IMG/VR virus record: IMGVR_UViG_3300036829_000239 | Coordinates: 1-55,573 of that record | DNA length: 55,573 nt | Strand: one strand, 5' to 3' | Origin: a virus | Shown: positions 22,101-28,283 of the stretch, in pieces | Layout: each line of letters opens with the position of its first letter | How positions within the stretch are numbered: the stretch's first letter is position 1 | Position numbers and translations under genes: made by a program | Notes under the pieces: model-generated | Databases searched by the model: none | What the model was told of the DNA's origin: nothing | Seen by the model: only the letters and a program-made list of their open reading frames with translations

Positions 22101-23238
22101 GCTCGCCGCCGCGGCGGGCACGGCCCGGCCGCGCGCCGCGGCGTGGTCCGGGACCGGGACGGCCGCGGTCGCCGGCAGCACCACCCGCGTCCGCACCGCA
22201 TCGTGGCAGGGCACAGGATCACTGGCGGCCACGGCCCACAAGGCCATCCCCGGCGCGGCTGCCTGGAACGGCACGGGCACGTGGACGGCGGCCGCCGTCC
22301 ATTCCGGCCAGCACCCCGCCGCGGCGCCGTGGAGCGGCACCGGCGCGATGGCCGCCGCCGGCGGCACCACCCGGACGCGGACGGCAGCCTGGTCCGGCAC
22401 GGGCGCGCTCAGCCTTGCCCCGCATACCGCCCGGCCGCGCACCGCATCATGGGCCGGGACCGGCACACTGGGCGGGACGGCGCACAAGGCCGTCCCCGGC
22501 GCCGCCGCCTGGACGGGGGCCGGCAGCGCCGCGTTCAACGGCGTGCACTCCGGCCTGCACCCGGCGTCCGCGGCGTGGTCCGGCACCGGGCAGCTCACCG
22601 CCGGGCAGTCCGTCACCCGCGCCCGCACGGCCGGCTGGTCCGGCGCCGGCACCCTGACGGCCACCGCGCACAAGCAGGTCCCCGGCGCGGCCACCTGGAC
22701 GGGCGCCGGCACGCTCGCCGCGGCGGGAAGCAAGACCGTCCCCGGCGCGGCGGCCTGGTCCGGCACCGGCACCCTGACGGCCGCCGCCGTCCACTCCGGC
22801 ACGCACGCCGCGGCGGCGGCGTGGGCCGGGTCCGGGTCGCTCACCGCGGCCGGGCACAAGCAGGTGCCCGGCGCGGCGCAGTGGTCCGGGTCCGGGTCGC
22901 TCGGCGGTACCGGGCACAAGACGGCACCGGGCACCGCGCTGCTCACCGGTGCCGGCACGATGACAACCGGCCGGGTCGTCACCCGCAGGCGCACCGCCGC
23001 GTGGACGGGCGCCGGCACCCTGCACCTCACCTCCGTCGTCACCCAGCCGTCCACCCGGCTCGGCGGCCTCGCGGCCGGCGCGCCGCACGGCCGGTGGGCG
23101 GCCGGGGCACCCCGCGGCCGGTGGGCGGCCGGGGCACCCCGCGGCGGCGGCTGGGGAACTGACGGGGAGCCGCACGGGCGTTACGCTGCCAGTAGCCCGC
23201 ACGGCAGGTGGGCCGCCGGCGGAGAGCCGCACAGCTAG
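19141..23238 (+). CDS. Giant repeat structural protein (fibre-like), 1365 aa
   Basis: The domain order is: N-terminal beta domain (1-215), an Arg-rich low-complexity joint (about 218-240), repeat block 1 (about 249-315), globular domain (316-545), repeat block 2 (548-750), second globular domain (751-975), repeat block 3 (975-1296), and a C-terminal tail with five PHGRW/PRGRW-type motifs. Repeats have a period of about 20 residues with conserved W-[ST]-G-[TA]-G and an Ala-rich arm. The two globular domains resemble each other (NSAsn-rich, Trp and Gly). This is likely a long extended virion fibre or an adhesin. Start ATG 19141. Confidence 0.75.
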   Translation: MAFNVTATFGTATDGGLLRVLALTGAVEGGGAAAGAFASSGAAKSVITPVFTNSYIVYVNDYDNSGTAGTFLANTTAIDNLHVGTVGEYTGFFNGTVTAGAATAAIGVSAPTGINGWCLYEVPSSGGSTPVRDTVNEPAAPASASTGTSLTVTTAGNFAAGTVLVALVVWDENGATPVAPAVSDTSGLGLAWTLRRQAAGGDTSSWIYTATVPAAAAPPAGRRQPGGRRYRRRYRRRQQPVTPAAAAAGTTWNGAASWAGTGALTAAAATARPRAAALSGTGALAAAGAKTVPGAVGWTGTGSLTAAGTHAGAAVTLAAGTPVGTQLSTSNASAITGAYGQTPAAGNLLVAVYTAAALGTGAMSETVTPSGWAPLLAGPVFNATAGSSNTFTDAWVRTATGTGTDPAPQFNFAGGSGHKLQTVTIFELAGANTASPLDDSAAYQSGGSAATVAFSVTTAGAPAGPGEFAISAFTQADSAVAQAWTEGSGFTPAAFYQSGTNELAAQVNYKTAPAAGGPVTDSGQFTANTSSFGAGLLLMIAGSGAAAHHGTAAWAGTGTLAAAGAKTAPGAAGWSGTGTLTAAGATVRPRAAGWTGAGTATVTGNTARPRAAAWSGTGSSAAAGQKTAPGAAGWVGSGTLTPQPSVTRTRTAALSGAGTWSAAAVHSAGHPAAAAWAGTGTLATAGQTARPRAASWTGAGSLAAAGAKTVPGAAAWTGAGSWTAAGQAARARAAAWTGTGTLAAAGTRTAGITRVQDVSTGKLTTHTASYTIPVTSAAGHVLTLATEAYHNANTPFTITSVTDSAGNTWRYPAAQNSQNPPSAGSFYAAGGYTALAAVACCLNGDQGSGQVQAVTQVTVTFSVALSNGVLFTVQEWGSIPAGLTVDAAASSSTQATAASLATPALTLAGGNDIVVAEAAENVGWTSVDAPFTMVAGSDTGWVITSAAGTAQATFRGTSQVYEAAAILGLGVAGAGHAATAAWSGTGTLAAAAGTARPRAAAWSGTGTAAVAGSTTRVRTASWQGTGSLAATAHKAIPGAAAWNGTGTWTAAAVHSGQHPAAAPWSGTGAMAAAGGTTRTRTAAWSGTGALSLAPHTARPRTASWAGTGTLGGTAHKAVPGAAAWTGAGSAAFNGVHSGLHPASAAWSGTGQLTAGQSVTRARTAGWSGAGTLTATAHKQVPGAATWTGAGTLAAAGSKTVPGAAAWSGTGTLTAAAVHSGTHAAAAAWAGSGSLTAAGHKQVPGAAQWSGSGSLGGTGHKTAPGTALLTGAGTMTTGRVVTRRRTAAWTGAGTLHLTSVVTQPSTRLGGLAAGAPHGRWAAGAPRGRWAAGAPRGGGWGTDGEPHGRYAASSPHGRWAAGGEPHS
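19888..20085 (+). repeat. Repeat block 1 in the giant protein gene
   Basis: About three 60-bp units encoding W-x-G-T-G-x-L-x-A-A-(A/G)-x(3-4)-PRAAA/PGAVG. Confidence 0.6.
20785..21390 (+). repeat. Repeat block 2 in the giant protein gene
   Basis: About ten 60-bp units; one unit is two residues longer (AVHSAGHPAAAA). The codons GGCACCGGCACGCTC or close variants recur in most units. Confidence 0.65.
22065..23035 (+). repeat. Repeat block 3 in the giant protein gene
   Basis: About sixteen 60-bp units, with the AVHSG-H-insert units recurring every few repeats, giving a higher-order pattern. Confidence 0.65.
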
Positions 23239-23248
23239 GAGCAGCGCC

Positions 23249-23530
23249 ATGCTCGTCCTGTCCACGTCCACCGAGTACCTGCTGATCCCGCTGACCGGCC
23301 CGGTGTCCGACCTCACCGCGTACCCGGTGAAGATCGCGCTGGTGCCGGCGGGCGGCGGCGAGCCCGCCGACGGCGACTACCAGGCCGCGCAGTGGATCGG
23401 CGGCGAGGCTGCGATCCTCCTGTCCGGCTTCGCGCCCGGCGAGTACATGGCGTACACCCGCATCCAGGCGTCCCCGGAAGACGTCCGGCTGGCCGCCGGC
23501 CGGGTCCGGATCGGGGACGCCCGGATGTGA
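23249..23530 (+). CDS. Small structural or head-tail protein, 93 aa
   Basis: ATG 23249 follows AGGAGCAGCGCC. The protein begins MLVLSTSTEYLLIPLTGPVS and has an alternating beta pattern with a central WIGGEAAILLSGFAPGEY. Small actinophage structural proteins of this length and type sit next to the fibre or terminase genes. No specific assignment. Confidence 0.6.
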   Translation: MLVLSTSTEYLLIPLTGPVSDLTAYPVKIALVPAGGGEPADGDYQAAQWIGGEAAILLSGFAPGEYMAYTRIQASPEDVRLAAGRVRIGDARM

Positions 23531-23560
23531 GCGGCGGTGCCCGGGGCTTAGCCTGGGGGG

Positions 23561-23614
23561 CGGGCGTGGCGACCTGAAGCCGCGGGCGGGACTGATCACC
23601 CGCCGCCACGCCCG
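23561..23614 (+). terminator. Large perfect-stem hairpin before the tRNA
   Basis: CGGGCGTGGCG (23561-23571) pairs with CGCCACGCCCG (23604-23614); an inner GCGGG (23582-23586) can pair with CCCGC (23599-23603). It lies 30 nt after the small structural gene and may terminate or process its transcript. Confidence 0.5.
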
Positions 23615-23652
23615 CTAACCTTCAGTGCTGGCCTAGTCCCCGGGAGGCGGGT

Positions 23653-23658
23653 TACGAT
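23653..23658 (+). promoter_or_regulatory. -10-like hexamer before the tRNA
   Basis: TACGAT ends 6 nt before the tRNA's first base, the distance expected between a -10 box and +1. No good -35 is visible. Confidence 0.35.
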
Positions 23659-23664
23659 GCGTTC

Positions 23665-23738
23665 CGCGGAGTGCAGCAGTGCGGAAGCCGGCCCGGTTCA
23701 TGTCCGGGATGCCGCGGGTTCAAATCCCGTCTCCGCAA
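23665..23738 (+). tRNA. tRNA-Met (anticodon CAT), initiator-like 5' end, 74 nt
   Basis: The cloverleaf is complete: acceptor CGCGGAG (23665-23671) with CTCCGCA (23731-23737), D-stem CAGC/GCCG with one A:C mismatch, anticodon stem CCCGG/CCGGG with loop TTCATGT, variable ATGCC, T-stem GCGGG/CCCGT with loop TTCAAAT. Discriminator A, no encoded CCA. The C1:A72 mismatch is the hallmark of bacterial initiator tRNA, but the three G:C pairs (GGG/CCC) of the anticodon stem are not as in initiators. So it is either an atypical initiator or a CAT-elongator (Met or Ile2). Confidence 0.85.
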
Positions 23739-23796
23739 CCGGCGGCCCGCGCGCCGGCCGCCCCCCCGCGCCGGCGCCGGCCGCCACCCCGCTGCC

Positions 23797-25377
23797 GTGA
23801 CCGCCGCGCTCGGCTCCCCCTGGGAGTACGTGGCCCGCGCGTTCCTCCCCAGGCCCCGCCGGTACGCCGACCCCGGGCACGTGGCCGCCGCGCTGGACCC
23901 GCGCAGGCACGGGTCCACGCCCGCCCTCGGCCTGATCGACCGGGCGCTGGTGCAGCTGATGGAGCCGGACTCCGGCGCCAACGCGCTCGCCGTGTTCCTC
24001 CCGCCGCAGGAAGGCAAGAGCCAGAAGTGCTCCCGGCGGTTCCCCGAATACCTGCTCGACCACGACCCGTCGCTGCGGATCGCGATCGTAAGTTACGAGC
24101 AGGACACCGCGCTGCGGTGGGGCCGGGACATCAAGCAGGACGTCGCGCTGCACCCGTGCCGGGACGCGGCGCCGGAGGAATGCCGGCGGGACTGCGGCGG
24201 CCTGCACATCTCCATCCGCCGGGACTCGGCCGCCGCCGGGCGGTGGGAAACCCCCGCCGGCGGCGGCGTCTACTGCGTCGGCGTCGGCGGGCCGCTCACC
24301 GGCAGGCCGGTCGACGTGCTGATCGTCGACGACCCGGTGAAAGACCGGGTGGCCGCCGAGTCGCCGACGATCCGGCAGACGGCGTGGGACTGGTGGGAGT
24401 CGGTCGCCCTCACCCGGCTCGCCCCCGGCGCGAAAGTGGTGCTGATCCAGACCCGCTGGCACGAGGACGACCTGGCCGGCCGGATCCTGTCCCGGCCGTC
24501 GCCGCTGAACTGGCGGGTGCTCCGCATCCCCGCGATCGCCGACGCCGGCGACGACCCGCTCGGCCGGGTGCAGGGGCAGGAGCTGGAGTCGGTCCGGCAC
24601 CGGGCACCCGGCTACTTCGCGAACCTGAAGGCGAACATGTCCGCCTACGTGTTCTCCGGCGTCTACCAGCAGTCCCCGGCGGCGGCGGAGGGCAACTTCT
24701 TCCGCCGGGCCACGTTCCGGTACTGGCGGTGGATGGAGCCGTGGACGGACGGCCGGGAGCGGATCTGGCTGGAGGACCACGAGGTCACCCTGGCCGACAC
24801 CTGGCGGTTCATCACGATGGACTTCGCCGCGTCGGTCAAGACCGGCTCCGACTACACGGTCGCCTCCGCGTGGGCGATCTCGCAGGCCGGCGACCTGGTC
24901 CTGCTGGACCGCCGCCGGGACCGGGTCCCGGACCACGCGCACTTCCAGCTTGCCGAGGGGCTGCGCACCCAGTGGGCGGTCGGCCAGGTGTACGTCGAGT
25001 CGAACTACTGGTCGTCCACGTTCGTGTCCGACGCCCGGGACCGGGGCGTGCCGGTCGCGCAGCTCCGCGCGGACACCGACAAGGTCACCCGGGCGATCCC
25101 CGCCGCCGGCCGGGTGCACTCCGGCAAGGTGTTCTTCCCCGCCGAGGTCCCGTGGGCGGAGGAGTGGGCCGACGAGCTGGCGATCTTCCCCCGCGGCGCG
25201 CACGACGACCAGGTCGACACCCTCGCCTACGCGGCGCGCATCGCCGTCGCCGAGTGGACGCCGGCCGCGACCCCGCCGCGCCCGGGACTGACCGCTGAGG
25301 AACGGACGGTCGCCGCCGCGCACACCGCGCACACCGGCGGCGGCGGTGACCTGGACATCATGAACGTGCCCTGGTGA
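23797..25377 (+). CDS. terL: Terminase large subunit, 526 aa
   Basis: The packaging motor ATPase/nuclease. The Walker A-like loop PPQEGKS is at residues 69-75, Walker B VLIVDD near 174-179, and a coupling motif follows. In the nuclease half, MDFAASVKTGSDYT carries D342, VYVESNYW is present near 412, and HDDQVD near 469-474 completes the acidic triad. GTG 23797 was chosen because the earlier open frame runs through the tRNA gene; it lacks a clear Shine-Dalgarno site, so the start is uncertain. Confidence 0.88.
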   Translation: MTAALGSPWEYVARAFLPRPRRYADPGHVAAALDPRRHGSTPALGLIDRALVQLMEPDSGANALAVFLPPQEGKSQKCSRRFPEYLLDHDPSLRIAIVSYEQDTALRWGRDIKQDVALHPCRDAAPEECRRDCGGLHISIRRDSAAAGRWETPAGGGVYCVGVGGPLTGRPVDVLIVDDPVKDRVAAESPTIRQTAWDWWESVALTRLAPGAKVVLIQTRWHEDDLAGRILSRPSPLNWRVLRIPAIADAGDDPLGRVQGQELESVRHRAPGYFANLKANMSAYVFSGVYQQSPAAAEGNFFRRATFRYWRWMEPWTDGRERIWLEDHEVTLADTWRFITMDFAASVKTGSDYTVASAWAISQAGDLVLLDRRRDRVPDHAHFQLAEGLRTQWAVGQVYVESNYWSSTFVSDARDRGVPVAQLRADTDKVTRAIPAAGRVHSGKVFFPAEVPWAEEWADELAIFPRGAHDDQVDTLAYAARIAVAEWTPAATPPRPGLTAEERTVAAAHTAHTGGGGDLDIMNVPW

Positions 25378-25407
25378 CGGGGGCGTGACCTACGCTGGTG
25401 GGGACGG

Positions 25408-25947
25408 TCAGGTCGTCCCTATTGAGGGCGGGGTGGTGCTGTGGCGGGCACGATAACGCGCCGCGCGTTCCCTGGCCTTGGCCCTGATCCGTTCAGCCTT
25501 AGCCGGGTCTTGCATGTCGCGGTGGTACGTGGCCGCGACCCTCTCGCGGTTGCAGGTGGCGCACTCCCGGCCGCCTCGGGATCGGTCGATAAGGTTGCCC
25601 TCCACAAGCGGGTGTCCCTTGGGACAGCACTCAGCCTGCGCCCGCGCAGCCGCCGAGGTATTTCCGCGCAGAAGATTCACGCGGTGGGTCACGGGCTCAA
25701 GGTGCGCCGGATTAGAGCAGCAGCGCCACCTGCACCCGTTCGCCGCCACGTGGTCGAGTTCCAGCCCGTCAGGTACCGGCCCGACCAGCAGCCGGTACAC
25801 GACGATGTGTATCCGGTCGGAACGCCCCTCCCAGTGGACACGCCCGTAGCCTGCCGGGTCGCAGTACCCTGTCCATATCCAGCAGCCGGTCAGCAAGTCG
25901 ACGTGCATGTTCGCGGTAATACGCTGCGGAAGCTCTCTCGGTATCAC
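25408..25947 (-). CDS. HNH homing-type endonuclease, 179 aa
   Basis: The HNH core reads CWIWTGYCDPAGYGRVHW, then VYRLLVGPVPDGLELDHV with the catalytic His in ELDH, then CSNPAHLEPV with Asn and His. The C-terminal half has CPKGH and CATC zinc pairs and a long basic helix. It is leftward, against all neighbours, and less GC-rich, as expected for a mobile insertion. GTG 25947 chosen just before the core; a TACTAT hexamer lies upstream and may be its own promoter. Confidence 0.75.
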   Translation of the reverse strand: MIPRELPQRITANMHVDLLTGCWIWTGYCDPAGYGRVHWEGRSDRIHIVVYRLLVGPVPDGLELDHVAANGCRWRCCSNPAHLEPVTHRVNLLRGNTSAAARAQAECCPKGHPLVEGNLIDRSRGGRECATCNRERVAATYHRDMQDPAKAERIRAKARERAARYRARHSTTPPSIGTT

Positions 25948-25989
25948 GTATGGATAGTACGTGACTATGTAGAGGGGAGGTGATGCCGA

Positions 25990-26101
25990 ATGCCTCCTCG
26001 AACTAAGCCGCCGACCAGCGACATCGGAAGGCCCGACCTGACGTACGGAACGTGGGGCCAGGGCCTCCAAGTCGAGTGGTGGTTACTGAGAGACCTCCGG
26101 C
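25990..26101 (+). other. N-terminal piece of the portal gene in another frame
   Basis: ATG 25990 with GGGGAGG 7 nt before it opens a frame reading MPPRTKPPTSDIGRPDLTYG then WGQGLQVEWW. That is how DUF935-type portals begin. The main portal frame, extended left of ATG 26141, reads SGDLIWPQSVITYGRMRHDP back to a TGA at 26087-26089. The two join if one nucleotide is skipped between 26089 and about 26102. Either a real mutation, a sequencing or assembly indel, or a programmed +1 shift. Confidence 0.7.
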
Positions 26102-26140
26102 GATCTCATCTGGCCACAGTCAGTTATTACTTATGGAAGA

Positions 26141-28195
26141 ATGCGCCACGACCCGCAGCTGAAGGCGGTCCTGTCGGCGTACAAGCTGCCGATCCTCCGC
26201 GCCACCTGGGCGGTCGACCCGGCCGGGTGCCGGGACGAGGTGGTCACACGGGTCTCCGACAACCTCGGGCTGCCCGTCCTCGGCGTGGACAGCCCGCCCG
26301 GCGCGGCGCGCCGCCGCGGCGTCATCTGGCAGCGGCACCTCAAGGACGCCCTGAAGTTCCTGGAGTTCGGCCACGCCGTCTTCGAGCTGCGGTACCGCAT
26401 CGAAGCTGACGGGTTCGCGTCGCTGGACAACCTCGGGCCGCGGATGCCGTGGACGATCGCGGAGATCAAGATCGACGACCACGGCCTGGTCGAGTTCATC
26501 CGGCAGACCACCCAGCTCGACCCGATCCCCGCCGGCCGGCTGATCTGGTACGTCGGCGACCAGGAAGGGTCCAACTGGGCGGGCATCCCGATGATGCGGG
26601 CCGCGTTCGGCGCCTGGCTGCTGAAGCACGAGACGTGGCGGGTGAACGCCACGTCGATCCGCCGGTTCGGGATGGGCGTGCCCACCGTCGAGGCGCCGCA
26701 GGGCGCGACGCAGACGATGGTCGCGCAGGCGCAGCAGCTCGCGTCCAGCATGCGGACCGGGGACAGCGCCGGGATGGGCATCCCCGCCGGGTTCAAGGCG
26801 TCGCTGATGGGCGTCACCGGCTCCGTGCCGGACGCGCTCGGGTTCATCCGCTACCTCGACCAGAGCATGGCGAAGATGGCCCTCGCCGGGCTGATCGAGC
26901 TGGGCCAGACGCAGACCGGCTCCCGGGCGCTCGGCGACACGTTCATGGACCTGTTCCTCCTGTCGCTGCAGGCCGTCGCCGACGACATCGCGACGACCGC
27001 CACGTCCGGGCAGACGGGCATGCCGGGCATCGTCACCGACCTGGTCGACCAGAACTGGGGCGAGGACGAGCCGGCGCCCCGCGTGGTGTGCACCGACGTG
27101 GGCGAGAACTACGAGATCACGGCGCAGTCGCTGGAGCAGCTGACCATCACCGGCGCGCTGTCCCCGGACGAGAACCTGGACACGTGGGTCCGGAAGACGT
27201 GGCACCTGCCGGAACGGAAGGGCCAGTGGATGCCGACCTCCCGCGGCGTCCCGGCGGTCGCGCAGCAGAAGAAGTCACCCACGCCGGGGCAGGCGGCGGA
27301 GATCGCGCAGGCAGACGACACCGCGCAGGCCCCGCCGGCGCGGCAGCCGGCGCAGACGCAGCAGGCGCAGACGACGGCGGCGTCCGCGCCGACCCGGGCC
27401 CAGGCCGCGTACCTGGAAGCGTCCCGGTTCGACGCCGCCGCGCACCAGCAGGACTGGGAGCTTGCCCTCGCCCACCTGCTGCTGCAGTACCGCGGCGTGC
27501 TGTCCGCGCAGCGCACCGACCTGGTGGACCGGGTGATCACCGCGATGCAGGCCGGCCGGCCGCAGGACTTCGCGCTCGTCCCGCCCGCTGCCGGCGACGG
27601 GCCGTCGATCGTCGCGCAGGCGATGGACCGGGTCGCGCAGCAGGCGGCGGCCGCCCTCGTCGCGGAGGCCGCCGATCAGGGCGTGACGATCGGCCTGGAC
27701 CGGGTGCGGATCGACGCGGCCCAGCTCGGCGGCGTCGCGCAGGCCCGGTCGGGCGTCGCCTCCTCCTACCTGGCGCAGCAGGCCGGGTCCAAGGCGCTGC
27801 AGGTGTACGACCCGACCCCGGCCGGGTTCGCCGCCGCCGCCGACGAGGTGGACCGGTACCTCGCGTCGCTGTCGGACGCCACGCTGCGCGACCAGCTCGG
27901 CGCGGCGCTGACCGCCGCGCAGAACCACGGCCGGATCGCCGTGCTGGAGGCCGCACCCGAGAGCGCGGGCACCGCCAGGTACGTGGCCGCGGAGTTCCTG
28001 GACAAGAACACCTGCGAGAACTGCCGGAAGATCGACGGCACCGAGTTCGGTGACCTGGCCGAGGCGGAGGCCGCGTACCCGACGGGCGGCTACTCCGCGT
28101 GCCTCGGGCTGATGAGATGCCGGGGCACCGTCGTGCCGGTGTGGGGCGGCAACGACACGATGCCCCGGCACGCATCGGCGGGCAACGCGCAGTGA
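26141..28195 (+). CDS. Portal protein (DUF935/Mu gp29-like) fused to MuF-like domain, 684 aa in this frame
   Basis: Portals form the dodecameric DNA gateway. The frame contains AYKLPILRATWAVDPAG (clip/stem type start), GHAVFELRYRI near 87, LIWYVGDQEGSNWAGIPMM near 132, and long helices up to about residue 400. Residues 560-684 match the Mu gpF/minor head domain: EFLDKNTCENCRKIDGTEF (Cys 624 and 627), a YP.GGYSACLGLMRCRG segment, ending VPVW. Portal-MuF fusions are known in actinophages. ATG 26141 is probably not the true start (see the N-terminal piece at 25990); about 50 residues would be missing without a frame shift. Confidence 0.8.
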   Translation: MRHDPQLKAVLSAYKLPILRATWAVDPAGCRDEVVTRVSDNLGLPVLGVDSPPGAARRRGVIWQRHLKDALKFLEFGHAVFELRYRIEADGFASLDNLGPRMPWTIAEIKIDDHGLVEFIRQTTQLDPIPAGRLIWYVGDQEGSNWAGIPMMRAAFGAWLLKHETWRVNATSIRRFGMGVPTVEAPQGATQTMVAQAQQLASSMRTGDSAGMGIPAGFKASLMGVTGSVPDALGFIRYLDQSMAKMALAGLIELGQTQTGSRALGDTFMDLFLLSLQAVADDIATTATSGQTGMPGIVTDLVDQNWGEDEPAPRVVCTDVGENYEITAQSLEQLTITGALSPDENLDTWVRKTWHLPERKGQWMPTSRGVPAVAQQKKSPTPGQAAEIAQADDTAQAPPARQPAQTQQAQTTAASAPTRAQAAYLEASRFDAAAHQQDWELALAHLLLQYRGVLSAQRTDLVDRVITAMQAGRPQDFALVPPAAGDGPSIVAQAMDRVAQQAAAALVAEAADQGVTIGLDRVRIDAAQLGGVAQARSGVASSYLAQQAGSKALQVYDPTPAGFAAAADEVDRYLASLSDATLRDQLGAALTAAQNHGRIAVLEAAPESAGTARYVAAEFLDKNTCENCRKIDGTEFGDLAEAEAAYPTGGYSACLGLMRCRGTVVPVWGGNDTMPRHASAGNAQ

Positions 28196-28230
28196 CACCC
28201 GGATGCGCCGGGTAATGCCAGGTTTACGCA

Positions 28231-28250
28231 GGGCTGATGCATACTGGGTC
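28231..28250 (+). promoter_or_regulatory. Possible promoter in the 88-nt gap before the protease gene
   Basis: TGATGCATACTGGG resembles an extended -10 (CATACT at 28240-28245). A similar CATACTG occurs at 48223. There is no clear -35, so support is weak. Confidence 0.25.
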
Positions 28251-28283
28251 TTGACATTCCTCGGCTAGAGGAGGCGGCGCGGC

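Noticed and set aside
20785-23035. CRISPR array
   Set aside because: The repeats are contiguous, degenerate and in frame, with no unique spacers; they encode a protein repeat.
19015-23162. Very long open frames on both strands overlapping the giant repeat gene
   Set aside because: They follow from GC-rich codon bias and repeats. Their translations are Arg/Gly/Pro-rich without domains, whereas the 19141 frame has Trp/Gly repeats and coherent globular segments.
23671-23796. TerL starting at 23671
   Set aside because: That stretch is the tRNA gene and its 3' flank; the conserved TerL sequence starts after GTG 23797.
25990-26409. Independent 139-aa gene starting at 25990
   Set aside because: Only its first 35-40 residues look like protein (portal start); the remainder is an out-of-frame reading of the portal.
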